A DNA stretch of 64,000 nt from Sphaerisporangium rhizosphaerae (GTDB lineage Bacteria; Actinomycetota; Actinomycetes; Streptosporangiales; Streptosporangiaceae), in the NCBI RefSeq assembly GCF_042665155.1, contig NZ_JBHTCG010000003.1:1-64000 (forward strand), given 5' to 3'. A program made the position numbers and the translations under genes. Shown one piece after another: positions 48,672 to 57,097 of this stretch. The first letter of the stretch is position 1. Every line of letters starts with the position of its first letter. The notes beneath the pieces were generated by a model. That model made no database searches, had not been told where the DNA came from, and saw nothing but the letters and a program-made list of their open reading frames with translations.

Positions 48672-50237
48672 TCATGGAGTGATTCCAGAGGCGGCGCCGC
48701 CGGTGTCCGGGACGGTCGCGGGGGCCTCCTGGCGCCGCGTCCGCGCACGTCGCGGCGGTGGGTCGGCGCCGGCGTACACCTGCCCCGGCCCCATATGGCG
48801 CGAGCCGTACAGCTCGGGTACGGTCACGAAGGCGTACCCCTTCTTCTCCAGCCCCGTCAGCACCAGCGGCAGCGCCCGTGCGGTGGCCGCGCCGGCCTCA
48901 TGCATGAGGATGATCGAACCGGGCCTGGCGCCGTCGACCGCCCGCCGTGCGACGGCACGCGGGTCGGGGTCCCTGGCGTCGGCGGTGTCCACGCTCCATC
49001 CGACGATTGAAAGGTTCAGCGCGCGCGCCGCGGCGGCCACCTTGGCGTCGGTGTCGCCGTACGGCGCCCGCATCAGCCGGGGCGCGCGGCCGGTGGCGAT
49101 GCCGGCCGCGATCTGCGTGCGGTCCAGTTCGTCGGAGATCCGGTGGACGTCCATCGTGGTCAGGTCGCGGTGCGTCCAGGAATGGTTGGCGATCAGGTCC
49201 CCGGCGGCGGCGATCCGGCGCAGCAGGTCGGGCCGCGCCTCGGCGTTGGGGCCAAGGGCGAAGAAGGTGGCGCGCGCGCCGTAGCGGGCCAGGATGGACA
49301 GCAGCGGGCCGGTCCGCGGGCCGGGGCCGTCGTCGAAGGTCAGCGCCACGCACTTGGTGACCGAGCAGTCGGACCCGCCGCCGGCGCCGCTGGCGCCGCC
49401 ACCACCGTTGTCGGCGTCGTCGTCCCCGGGGGAGGGCGAGTACTCCGGCGGGGGTGAGGCGGCCAGGGTCGGCGGCGTGGCCGCGTCCACCGCCTTCATG
49501 ACGCGGCGCCCGAGGTCCGAGAGCAGGCCGGCGGCCTCGTGCCCGGGCACGGCGACCGCGATGCGCCCCATCCGCGCCGGGGCCACCCGGCCGTCGTCGA
49601 ACTCGGCCACCAGGTCGCCGTGCGGGTTGAAGTTGAGCGAATCGAACAGCGTGCGGTCGGGCCGGACCGCGCCCGCGGTGATCCCCGGGCCGAACGTGCC
49701 GAGGCGTGCGCGGACGACCGTGGCGAGCGTGTCCAGCGCCCTGGCGTCCTTGACCAGGTCGGCCGAGTCGTGGACGCGCCCGTCCGCGCCGTCGTACCAG
49801 TAGGTGGCCAGCGAGGTGCGCCAGGTCCCGCCGGTGAAGGTCCCGGTGCGCAGGCGCACGCCGAACACCCCGCCCGAGGCCGCCGTCACCTGCCAGCCGA
49901 TGTTGAGCTCGGACGGCCCGGCCGCGCCCCGGCGGGCGCCGGGGGTCGCGGCGAACCGGCGGACGGCGGCCGCGGTCACCTGCCGGAGCCGCTCGCCGAG
50001 GGCGGGGGCCGAGGCCGGCGCGGGGTACCCGGCGAAGACGTGGCGGTCCGCCGAGTCGTCGGAGGTGGTGTGGACGGCCAGTCCGGGGATGGAGGCGGGG
50101 TCGACGAAGTTGATCGTCGTGGGCTGCGCGGGCAGGGTGGCGGGCAGGTCGGGCGAGGAGAAGGGCATTGCCATCCCGCATCCGGCGGTGATCGCGATGA
50201 CGGCCGCGACACCTCCGGCAAGGGGCAAACGGGACAT
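48672..50237 (-). CDS. Lipoprotein polysaccharide deacetylase (PdaC-like)
   Basis: A 521-residue exported lipoprotein. The signal peptide MSRLPLAGGVAAVIAITAGC ends in lipobox ITAGC. Residues about 45-260 resemble the RsiV/DUF3298 domain that precedes the catalytic domain in Bacillus PdaC. A Gly/Asp/Ser-rich linker leads to the NodB deacetylase domain: LTFDDGPGPRTGPLL (catalytic and metal Asp), HSWTHRDL (metal His pair), RAPYGDTD and ILMHE. It probably removes N-acetyl groups from peptidoglycan or surface glycan outside the cell. ATG 50237 gives a normal signal peptide; GTG 50255 is an alternative. Confidence 0.9.
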   Translation of the reverse strand: MSRLPLAGGVAAVIAITAGCGMAMPFSSPDLPATLPAQPTTINFVDPASIPGLAVHTTSDDSADRHVFAGYPAPASAPALGERLRQVTAAAVRRFAATPGARRGAAGPSELNIGWQVTAASGGVFGVRLRTGTFTGGTWRTSLATYWYDGADGRVHDSADLVKDARALDTLATVVRARLGTFGPGITAGAVRPDRTLFDSLNFNPHGDLVAEFDDGRVAPARMGRIAVAVPGHEAAGLLSDLGRRVMKAVDAATPPTLAASPPPEYSPSPGDDDADNGGGGASGAGGGSDCSVTKCVALTFDDGPGPRTGPLLSILARYGARATFFALGPNAEARPDLLRRIAAAGDLIANHSWTHRDLTTMDVHRISDELDRTQIAAGIATGRAPRLMRAPYGDTDAKVAAAARALNLSIVGWSVDTADARDPDPRAVARRAVDGARPGSIILMHEAGAATARALPLVLTGLEKKGYAFVTVPELYGSRHMGPGQVYAGADPPPRRARTRRQEAPATVPDTGGAASGITP

Positions 50238-50418
50238 GACTGCCACACTAGGCACCCTTAGATACCCATTTACTGGGATTTTAGGTGATGAGAGACTGGG
50301 TTTTGACCGCGACGGGTAGTGGACGGGTGACGGACGGCTATTTCCTGTCCGGTACTGGAGGTCTCGCGACGTCAGGCCGTGGGCACGCGCTCCGCGGGCG
50401 GGCGAAGGAGGAGGCGGA

Positions 50419-50790
50419 GTGGGCGGATATTTCGGCTCTTATGCCGTTGTGGCGCTGCTGATGGCGATCGGCGTCGCCGTGTTCGCCGGCGGCCTTCTGG
50501 TCAACAGGCTGCTGCGGCCCGACCGTCCCACGCCCGACAAGCTCACGACCTACGAATGCGGCGTGGACCCCGTGGGCGAGGGCTGGGCGCAGTCACAGGT
50601 CCGGTACTACGTCTTCACCTACCTCTACGTCGTGTTCGCGGTGGACGCCGTCTTCCTGTTCCCGTGGGCGACGGTCTTCGCCGCACCCGGGTTCGGCATG
50701 GCCACGCTGGTCGAGATGTTCGTCTTCCTGGCCTTCATCGGCATCGGCATCCTGTACGCCTGGCGCAAGCGCGTGCTCGCCTGGACCTGA
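50419..50790 (+). CDS. nuoA: NADH-quinone oxidoreductase subunit A-like
   Basis: A 123-residue membrane subunit with three helices. YECGVDPVGEGWAQSQVRYY is the family signature in the first loop, and FLFPWATVFAAPG and VEMFVFLAFIGIGILYAWRK form helices 2 and 3. NuoA belongs to the proton-pumping arm base of complex I next to the quinone channel. GTG 50419 has GGAGGCGG upstream. The gene begins a nuo set that continues with nuoB, C and H. A 91-base gap before nuoB is unusual for such operons. Confidence 0.94.
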   Translation: MGGYFGSYAVVALLMAIGVAVFAGGLLVNRLLRPDRPTPDKLTTYECGVDPVGEGWAQSQVRYYVFTYLYVVFAVDAVFLFPWATVFAAPGFGMATLVEMFVFLAFIGIGILYAWRKRVLAWT

Positions 50791-50881
50791 CGGGCCGCGC
50801 CCTCGCCCGCGACGGCGGGGCGCTCCCGTCCGCAGGTGGGGGGCACTCGCACGGAGGTGCCGGAAAGGAGACAATGCCCTC

Positions 50882-51412
50882 ATGGCAGCCAGCGATCTCC
50901 CGATGCCGACCGTCGGGCCGGTGTCCCGGCTCGCCCCGAAACCGATGCGCTTCATCCTCAACTGGGGCAGGCGCTACTCCCTGTGGGTGTTCAACTTCGG
51001 GCTGGCCTGCTGCGCGATCGAGTTCATCGCCACCTCGATGAGCCGCCACGACTTCATCAGGTTCGGCGTGATCCCCTTCGCCAACGGGCCCAGGCAGGCC
51101 GACCTCATGATCGTCTCGGGCACCGTCTCGGACAAGATGGCCCCGGCCGTCCGGCGTCTCTACGAGCAGATGCCCGACCCCAAGTACGTGATCTCCTTCG
51201 GCGCCTGCTCCAACTCCGGCGGCCCCTACTGGGACTCCTACTGCGTGACCAAGGGCGTCGACCAGATCATCCCGGTCGACGTCTACGTCCCCGGCTGCCC
51301 ACCCCGCCCGGAGGCCCTGCTGCACGGCATCATGCGCCTCCAGGAGAAGATCGCCGCCGAGTCCCTCGGCGACCGCTACGCCGCCCGCCCCGAGCAGGGC
51401 GGCACGGCGTGA
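50882..51412 (+). CDS. nuoB: NADH-quinone oxidoreductase subunit B-like
   Basis: A 176-residue peripheral subunit carrying cluster N2, the last iron-sulfur centre before quinone. The ligand pattern is complete: GLACCAIEFIA (two adjacent Cys), FGACSNSGG and VYVPGCPPRPEALL. AAGGAG precedes the ATG. The stop overlaps the nuoC GTG by four bases. An intact N2 site argues that this second complex is functional rather than decaying. Confidence 0.95.
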   Translation: MAASDLPMPTVGPVSRLAPKPMRFILNWGRRYSLWVFNFGLACCAIEFIATSMSRHDFIRFGVIPFANGPRQADLMIVSGTVSDKMAPAVRRLYEQMPDPKYVISFGACSNSGGPYWDSYCVTKGVDQIIPVDVYVPGCPPRPEALLHGIMRLQEKIAAESLGDRYAARPEQGGTA

Positions 51413-52092
51413 GGGCGGCCATCGAGGAGCGCTACGGCGACCGCGCCGAGCTCTCCGACGCCTTCGGGCAGCTCACCGTGGACGTCGCCCCCGCCGACTG
51501 GGTCGACCTGCTCACCTTCGCCCGCGACGGCCTCGGGTGCGCGTTCTTCGACTGGCTGACCGGCGTGGAGGAACCGCCGGACGCCTTCTCGGTCGTCGCC
51601 CACCTGTTCGACCCCGTCGAGCACGCCCACCTACTGGCCAGGACCCGCGTGCCGCGCGCCGACCCGCGGCTGCCCAGCGCCACCGGCGTGTACCGGGGCG
51701 CCGACTGGCACGAGCGCGAGACCTTCGAGATGTTCGGGGTGGTCTTCGAGGGACACCCCAACCTGGTGCCGCTGCTGCTGCCCGACGGCTTCGAGGGGCA
51801 CCCCCTCCGCAAGGACTTCATCCTCGCCGCCCGCGTCGCCAAGCCGTGGCCGGGCGCCAAGGAGCCCGGCGAGTCCGGCGCGGGCTCGCCGAGCCGCCGC
51901 AAGACCCTGCCGCCCGGCGTCCCCGCCGACTGGGGGCCGAACGCCTCCGCGCCCCCGCCGGTGCGGGGCCCGCGCGCCGTCCGCGAGACGCCGCCCCGGC
52001 GGCCCCCGGCGGGGCCTGAACGCACGGAACGGCCCGGGCCCGAAGCGGGCCCGGCCGCCGGCTCGCAGGGACGGGAGGACGGCGATGGCTGA
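51409..52092 (+). CDS. nuoC: NADH-quinone oxidoreductase subunit C-like, long tail
   Basis: A 227-residue subunit. The core (1-150) has WVDLLTFARDGLGCAFFDWL and the signature GADWHERETFEMFGVVFEGH, followed by LLLPDGFEGHPLRKDF. The last 75 residues are an Arg/Pro/Gly-rich tail of low complexity. NuoC supports the N2 cluster side of the Q module and normally works with NuoD. No nuoD follows: the nuoH ATG lies eight bases inside this gene. GTG 51409 overlaps the nuoB stop. Confidence 0.92.
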   Translation: MRAAIEERYGDRAELSDAFGQLTVDVAPADWVDLLTFARDGLGCAFFDWLTGVEEPPDAFSVVAHLFDPVEHAHLLARTRVPRADPRLPSATGVYRGADWHERETFEMFGVVFEGHPNLVPLLLPDGFEGHPLRKDFILAARVAKPWPGAKEPGESGAGSPSRRKTLPPGVPADWGPNASAPPPVRGPRAVRETPPRRPPAGPERTERPGPEAGPAAGSQGREDGDG

Positions 52093-53041
52093 GGTGCTGG
52101 ACGTCGCGCTGCGCCTCGCGGTGATCGTCATCGCCTTCCTGACGCTGCCGCTGATCGTCGGCCAGACCGAGCACAAGGCCATGGCCCACATGCAGTCGCG
52201 CCTCGGCCCCATGTACGCGGGCGGCTTCCACGGCTGGGCGCAGCTCATCGCCGACGGGGTGAAGTTCGCCCAGAAGGAGGACGTCATCCCGGCGGCGGCC
52301 GACCGGTGGGTGTTCTCCATCGCCCCGGCGGTGGCGCTGGTGCCCTACCTGGTGGTGATGGCCGTCATCCCCGTCGGCCCCGGCCTGTTCGGCGCCGACC
52401 TGGACGTCGGGGTGTTCTTCGTGCTCGCCGTGATGGGCGTCGGCGTGCTCGGCTCGATCATGGCGGGGTGGTCGTCGGCCAACAAGTACTCCGCGCTCGG
52501 CGGCATGCGGGCGGCGGCACAGCTCATGTCCTACGAGCTGCCGCTGGTGCTCGCGGCCTCCTCGGCGGCGATGGCGGCGGGCACGCTGTCGCTGCCCGGC
52601 ATCGTGGAGGCGTGGCGCTGGTGGTGGCTGCCGTGGCAGCTCATCGGCGCGGTGGTGTTCTTCGTGGCGGGCCTCGCCGAGCTGCGCAGGCCCCCGTTCG
52701 ACATGCCGATCGCCGACTCGGAGATCATCATGGGTCCGATGACCGAGTACACCGGCATCCGCTTCGCGTTGTTCCTGCTGTCGGAGTACGTCGGCATCGT
52801 GGTGTTGTCGGCGTTGACGGCCGTGCTGTTCCTCGGCGGCTGGCAGGGGCCGCTGCTGCCCGGCCCGGTCTGGACGCTGATCAAGATCTTCGCGCTGGCG
52901 TTCGTGGTGATCTGGGTGCGCGTCAGCTTCCCCCGCTTCCGCGCCGACCAGCTCCAGAAGCTCGCCTGGATCGGCCTGGTCCCCCTCGCCCTGCTCCAAC
53001 TGGCCCTCACCGGTGTGGTGAAGGTCCTTTTCCTCAGTTGA
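52085..53041 (+). CDS. nuoH: NADH-quinone oxidoreductase subunit H-like
   Basis: A 318-residue subunit with eight hydrophobic helices. EHKAMAHMQSRLGPMYAGGF is the quinone-site loop; QLIADGVKFAQKEDVIPAAA, ELRRPPFDMPIADSEIIMGP and WVRVSFPRFRADQLQKLAWI are further conserved loops rich in the acidic residues of the E-channel. Residue order matches functional subunits. ATG 52085 overlaps nuoC by eight bases. A hairpin with a T-rich tail follows at 53075, so transcription probably stops before nuoI, which is unusual. Confidence 0.95.
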   Translation: MAEVLDVALRLAVIVIAFLTLPLIVGQTEHKAMAHMQSRLGPMYAGGFHGWAQLIADGVKFAQKEDVIPAAADRWVFSIAPAVALVPYLVVMAVIPVGPGLFGADLDVGVFFVLAVMGVGVLGSIMAGWSSANKYSALGGMRAAAQLMSYELPLVLAASSAAMAAGTLSLPGIVEAWRWWWLPWQLIGAVVFFVAGLAELRRPPFDMPIADSEIIMGPMTEYTGIRFALFLLSEYVGIVVLSALTAVLFLGGWQGPLLPGPVWTLIKIFALAFVVIWVRVSFPRFRADQLQKLAWIGLVPLALLQLALTGVVKVLFLS

Positions 53042-53074
53042 ACGCCCGCGCCGCCACTCGCGGCACACTGCCCC

Positions 53075-53098
53075 GCCCGCCCTGGGTGGGCCTTTCTC
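53075..53098 (+). terminator. Terminator after nuoH
   Basis: GCCCGCCC (53075-53082) pairs with GGGTGGGC (53084-53091), with one G-T pair and a minimal loop, and is followed by CTTTCT. It fits a Rho-independent terminator between nuoH and the converging SDR gene. It would separate nuoABCH from nuoIJKL. Confidence 0.55.
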
Positions 53099-53182
53099 CC
53101 GGCGCCGGGCCGGCGGGAGGGGGGATGGCGAGTCCGGCGCCGCCGTGCGGCGGGCGACCCGGGTGAAGGTGTCCGGTGGCTG

Positions 53183-53929
53183 CTAGCGGCCGAAGACGGC
53201 GCCGCCGTTGATGTGCAGGATCTGGCCGGTGACGTATCCGGCCTCCGGAGAGGCGAGGTACCTGATGGCGGCCGCCACCTCGGCGGGCGTGCCCGGCTTG
53301 CCGACCAGGGTCTGGTCGACGCGCGACCGGACGAACTCCGGCGTCGCGCGGTCGCCGAAGAACTCGGTGTCGGCGACGTACCCGGGGGCGACCGCGTTCA
53401 CGGTGATCCCCTCGGCCCCGAGGCGCTGCGCCAGCTCGTAGGTGTAGGCGTGCAGGGACGCCTTGGCGCCGCCGTAGGACCCCGGGCCGCGGACGGCGGC
53501 GATCGAGGACAGGTGGACGACGCGCCCGCCCGGCCGCCGCAGGTACGGCAGCAGGCCCTCGGTGAGCAGGACCGCCGTCAGCACGTTGGCCTCGAAGTTG
53601 CGGCGGTAGCCCTCGGCGATGCCGGCCAGCGTGCCGTCGTCGGAGGCGGCGACGTTCCCGCCCGCGTTGGTGACCACCACGTCGACCGGGCCGTGCATGG
53701 CGATCGCCTCGGCGGCCTCCTGCGCCTGCGCCGGATCGGACAGGTCGGTGGCCCGCCAGCTCACCAGGTCGGCGTCGTAGGCGGTGTTCAGCCTGGCGGC
53801 CGCCTCCTTCAGCACCTCGCCGCGCCGGCCCAGGATGACCACCTGGGCTCCCTCCGCGGCGAAGGCGTCCGCCGTGGCCAGGCCGATGCCGGTGCCTCCT
53901 CCGGAGACCACCACACGTCGCTGTTCCAT
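53183..53929 (-). CDS. Short-chain dehydrogenase/reductase
   Basis: A 248-residue classical SDR. SGGGTGIGLATADAFAAEGA binds NAD(P), NAGGNVA stabilises the core, S141/S142, Y152 and K156 (HLSSIAAVRGPGSYGGAKAS) are catalytic, and PGYVADTEFF lies by the substrate. ATG 53929 with GAGGGACG upstream is chosen; an ATG 45 bases earlier would add an atypical N-terminus. The substrate is unknown. It lies downstream of the FAD monooxygenase on the same strand with a 76-base gap and may join it in one pathway. Confidence 0.9.
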   Translation of the reverse strand: MEQRRVVVSGGGTGIGLATADAFAAEGAQVVILGRRGEVLKEAAARLNTAYDADLVSWRATDLSDPAQAQEAAEAIAMHGPVDVVVTNAGGNVAASDDGTLAGIAEGYRRNFEANVLTAVLLTEGLLPYLRRPGGRVVHLSSIAAVRGPGSYGGAKASLHAYTYELAQRLGAEGITVNAVAPGYVADTEFFGDRATPEFVRSRVDQTLVGKPGTPAEVAAAIRYLASPEAGYVTGQILHINGGAVFGR

Positions 53930-54005
53930 CTCGTCCCTCTTCTGTGACGTTCGTGGCGCTATTAGATCGTTCATTCCGCTCCGCGTGGTTCCGGGACCCG
54001 CCGCC

Positions 54006-55205
54006 TCAGTAGTCCTTCAGGGAGATGGCGTTCGCGGCCTTGTGGATCGGCTCGAGGATCTTAGCGATGACGCGGTCCTTGCCCGGCATGTACGGCATGA
54101 TGCGCAGCATCGTCATCTGGAAGCGGATCAGCCCCCTGCTGCCGAGCACCATGTGCTTGACGTTCTGCGGCCCGAGCTTCTGGTTCTCCTCCACGAAGTG
54201 CCGCATCTCCTTCTCGTAGAGGTCGAACGCGGCCCCGTGGTCGCCGCCCGCGGCGGCCAGCTCGCCCGCCAGGACGTACGCGCCGACGAGGGCCAGGCTG
54301 GTGCCCTGGCCGGAGGCCGGGGAGGCGCAGTATCCGGCGTCGCCGAGCAGCACCACGCGGCCCTTCGACCAGCGGTCCATGCGCACCTGGCTCACCGAGT
54401 CGAAGTAGAAGTCCGGCGCGGAGCTCATCGCCGCGAGCAGCCGGGGCACCTCCCAGGTGTCGGTGGCGTAGGCGGCGGCCAGGAGGCTCTGCTGACGCTC
54501 GCGGTCGCGGCGGTCGTACTCGAGCGGGCCGGAGGCGAACAGGAACATGGCCTTGGCGCCGGTGTCCTTGGCGGTGCTGTACATCAGCGCGGTGCGGCCG
54601 GGGGAGACGTAGGTGACCTCCTCGCGGTCGAGGCCGAGGTGGTTGCCGACGCTGAAGATCGAGACGTGGTAGCCCAGGTCGTGGACGTAGTCCTCCTCGG
54701 GGCCGAAGACCAGGCGGCGGGTGACCGAGCGCAGGCCGTCGGCGCCCACCACCAGGTCGAACTCGCGGGTCGCACCGCTGTCGAAGGTGACGCGCACCCC
54801 GCCCGCGGTGTCGGCGACGGCGGCGATCGAGCTGTCGAACAGGTACTCGACGTCGTCCTTGGTCAGGTCGTACAGCATGCGGTTGAGGTCGCCGCGCAGG
54901 AGCTCGGCGTCCTCGCCGGTCCGGCCGCCGAAGTCGTCGCCCTCCATGCTCGCCACCCGCCGCCCCGCGGCGTTCACGAACGACCCCTGCCGGACGTCGG
55001 TGCGCTCGCGGCGGATCTGGTCGAGCACGCCCATGCGCCGGGCGACCTCCACCGCGGCGCCGCGGATGTCGACCTTGTAGCCGCCGTCCCGCAGTGCGGG
55101 GGCCCGCTCGACGACGGTGGGCGCGAAGCCGTGGCGGCGCAGCCAGTAGGCCAGCGCGGTGCCGGCGACGCCCGCGCCGGAGATCAGGACGGTGCGGTTC
55201 TTCAT
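54006..55205 (-). CDS. FAD-dependent monooxygenase (PHBH/TetX-like)
   Basis: A 399-residue class A flavoprotein. VLISGAGVAGTALAYWLRRH binds the ADP of FAD. ERAPALRDGGYKVDIRG, the DG fingerprint VVGADGLRSVTRRLV and the second FAD motif GDAGYCASPASGQGTSLALV complete the fold. Such enzymes hydroxylate aromatic or polyketide-like compounds, including antibiotics. ATG 55205 is chosen because the Rossmann motif then starts at residue 5. It is divergent from a TetR gene, with repeated operator-like sites between, so induction by its substrate is likely. Confidence 0.9.
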   Translation of the reverse strand: MKNRTVLISGAGVAGTALAYWLRRHGFAPTVVERAPALRDGGYKVDIRGAAVEVARRMGVLDQIRRERTDVRQGSFVNAAGRRVASMEGDDFGGRTGEDAELLRGDLNRMLYDLTKDDVEYLFDSSIAAVADTAGGVRVTFDSGATREFDLVVGADGLRSVTRRLVFGPEEDYVHDLGYHVSIFSVGNHLGLDREEVTYVSPGRTALMYSTAKDTGAKAMFLFASGPLEYDRRDRERQQSLLAAAYATDTWEVPRLLAAMSSAPDFYFDSVSQVRMDRWSKGRVVLLGDAGYCASPASGQGTSLALVGAYVLAGELAAAGGDHGAAFDLYEKEMRHFVEENQKLGPQNVKHMVLGSRGLIRFQMTMLRIMPYMPGKDRVIAKILEPIHKAANAISLKDY

Positions 55206-55302
55206 GGGGGGCTCCATCGGCTCGGCCGTTCCCGCTCGGTGCGGGCCTCGGCGTTCGTCCGCCGGTCCCTCAGCGGGCCGGCGTGTCGTTCCGCTCGAAC
55301 AG

Positions 55303-55338
55303 TACATCTGTATCAGTCAACTGTGCAATACATCTGTA
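55303..55338. promoter_or_regulatory. Tandem TetR operator candidates
   Basis: TACATCTGTA occurs exactly at 55303-55312 and 55329-55338. Each copy is a TACA-TC-TGTA inverted repeat, 26 bases apart, and the weaker GAATGTATGA follows. They lie between the divergent FAD monooxygenase and TetR genes, where a TetR repressor would control both. Confidence 0.5.
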
Positions 55339-55362
55339 CGAGACGAATGTATGAGACGCGTG

Positions 55363-55368
55363 TAGACT
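55363..55368 (+). promoter_or_regulatory. -10 box of a leaderless TetR promoter
   Basis: TAGACT ends seven bases before the ATG of the TetR gene at 55376 and no ribosome-binding site is visible. The operator-like repeats lie 25-60 bases upstream. Confidence 0.4.
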
Positions 55369-55375
55369 CCGAGCC

Positions 55376-55975
55376 ATGGGCAATCGAGAAGACCTGCTGG
55401 CGGGCGCCAAGCGCTGCCTGTACGAGAAGGGGTACGCGCGCACGACGGCGCGCGACATCGCGGCCGCGTCGGGAGTGGTGAGCCTCGCGGCCATCGGCTA
55501 CCACTACGGGTCGAAGGAGGCGCTGCTCAACGCGGCCCTGCTCCAGGCGCTCGAAGAGTGGGGCGAAGATCTCGGCCGCATCCTGTCGGCGCAGGTGGAC
55601 CCGGCCGCGACCCCGCGGCAGCGGTTCGAGGCGGCCTGGACGGCCGTGGTCAGGTCCTTCGAGGAGAACCGGCCGTTGTGGGCCGTCCAGTTCGAGCTGG
55701 TCGCCCACATGGACAAGACCCCGGAGCTGCGCCAGGCGTTCGCCGAGTCCGGGCGGCAGGCGCGCCTCGGCCTGGCGGAGCTGATCGGCGACCTCGGCGT
55801 GGGCGCGGACGAGCACACCGCCGAGAGGATCGGCGCGCTCTACCAGGTCATGCTCAGCGGCCTGGCGGCGCAGTGGCTGGTGGACCCGCGGGCGGTCCCG
55901 ACGGGAAGCGACCTGGTCGAGGTGCTCCAGCTCCTCGCCGGCGGCCTGCACCCCGCCACGGGCACGACCGGCTGA
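55376..55975 (+). CDS. TetR/AcrR-family transcriptional regulator
   Basis: A 199-residue protein. The helix-turn-helix (about 18-50) reads YARTTARDIAAASGVVSLAA, followed by IGYHYGSKEALLNAALL, the standard TetR end. The remaining helices form the ligand and dimer domain (RQRFEAAWTAVVRSFEENRP, IGALYQVMLSGLAAQWLVDP). It probably represses the divergent FAD monooxygenase and itself. It converges with the MBL-fold gene downstream. Confidence 0.92.
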   Translation: MGNREDLLAGAKRCLYEKGYARTTARDIAAASGVVSLAAIGYHYGSKEALLNAALLQALEEWGEDLGRILSAQVDPAATPRQRFEAAWTAVVRSFEENRPLWAVQFELVAHMDKTPELRQAFAESGRQARLGLAELIGDLGVGADEHTAERIGALYQVMLSGLAAQWLVDPRAVPTGSDLVEVLQLLAGGLHPATGTTG

Positions 55976-56051
55976 GCCCGTCGTGCCCCGGACACGGAGT
56001 CATGCCGCGCTGCGCGCGCCGCCGCCGGATCTGCGAGGGTGTCGCGCCCGA

Positions 56052-57008
56052 TCAGACGCAGGTCGGCAGAGGGCCGCCGTGGAAGGCGATGGCGTCGCCG
56101 AACGCCCGCAGCAGGTCCAGCTCGCCGCCCCCGGCCGCGTCGAGGTAGGCGCGGTGCAGGTTGAGCACCAGGCGCTCGGAGTCCGCCCACCCGGCGAACT
56201 CACCGAGGTCGCACCGCTCGGCGGCCTCCAGCGGCGTCAGCCCGTCCCTGCGCCCGCGCTCGGCGGTGTCCAGCACCAGGCGGTAGTACCGTTCGTGGGC
56301 CGCCAGCGCCTCCGGCAGCGCCCGCGCGTCCACCAGCGGGCCGTGCCCGGGGACGACATGGTCGGGCTGGAAGGCCGCCATCCAGTCCAGCGACCGCAGC
56401 GCCCCCTCGACCGACCCCATGAACACCAGCGGCGTCAGTCCGTGGAAGACCAGGTCCCCGGAGAACAGCACCCGCTCCTCCGGCAGCCAGGCGACCACGT
56501 CGCCGGTGGTGTGCGCGGAGTATCCGGGGTGGCGCAGCTCCACCCGGCGCTCGCCGGTGAACACCGTCAGCTCCGAGCGCAGCGTGATGGACGGCAACCG
56601 GCGCCGCACGCCGCCCCAGTCGGGCACCGGCGCCCAGACCGGCGGGCACCCGTCGATGATCGGGTCCACCCGGAGCCCTTCGCGCATCGCCTCGTGCCCC
56701 ACGATGACGGTGGAATCGGGCAGCAGGCTGTTGCCGTAGGCGTGGTCGCCGTGCTGGTGGGTGTTGACGGCGACGCGCACCGGGGCGTCGCCGGTGGCCC
56801 CGCGCACGGCGTCCAGCAGGCGGCGGGTACGCCGCTCGGTGGCGCAGGTGTCGATCAGGACCACGCCGTCGTCGCCCGTCACCACTCCGGCGTTGTTCAG
56901 CCACCACGTCCCGTCCGGCTGGACCCAGGCCAGCACGCCCGGGACGACCTCGTGCAGGGCGGCGGCGTCGGGCGTCGCATCGACGGGCTGCTGGGAGATG
57001 ACCCTCAC
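56052..57008 (-). CDS. Metallo-beta-lactamase-fold hydrolase
   Basis: A 318-residue MBL-fold protein. VNTHQHGDHAYGN is the HxHxDH metal motif. RHPGYSAHTTGDVVAWLPEE provides the next His, VLFSGDLVFHG the bridging Asp, and VPGHGPLVD the last His. The binuclear site is thus complete. Members hydrolyse lactones, thioesters or similar; the substrate is unknown. No signal peptide is seen. The start is GTG 57008 with AAGAGG close upstream. It stands between the TetR gene (converging) and the Ser/Thr kinase gene. Confidence 0.88.
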   Translation of the reverse strand: MRVISQQPVDATPDAAALHEVVPGVLAWVQPDGTWWLNNAGVVTGDDGVVLIDTCATERRTRRLLDAVRGATGDAPVRVAVNTHQHGDHAYGNSLLPDSTVIVGHEAMREGLRVDPIIDGCPPVWAPVPDWGGVRRRLPSITLRSELTVFTGERRVELRHPGYSAHTTGDVVAWLPEERVLFSGDLVFHGLTPLVFMGSVEGALRSLDWMAAFQPDHVVPGHGPLVDARALPEALAAHERYYRLVLDTAERGRRDGLTPLEAAERCDLGEFAGWADSERLVLNLHRAYLDAAGGGELDLLRAFGDAIAFHGGPLPTCV

Positions 57009-57097
57009 ACCTCTTCCGGTAGGCGGAACACGACGAACAGCGCGAACGGCAATCTACCTCCTGCGCCGGCGTCGTCCCTCAGCCGGCCCTCCGCAGG

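Noticed and set aside
52085..52092. A hidden nuoD or nuoCD fusion between nuoC and nuoH
   Set aside because: nuoC and nuoH overlap by eight bases and the NuoC tail has no NuoD motifs, so there is no room for nuoD.
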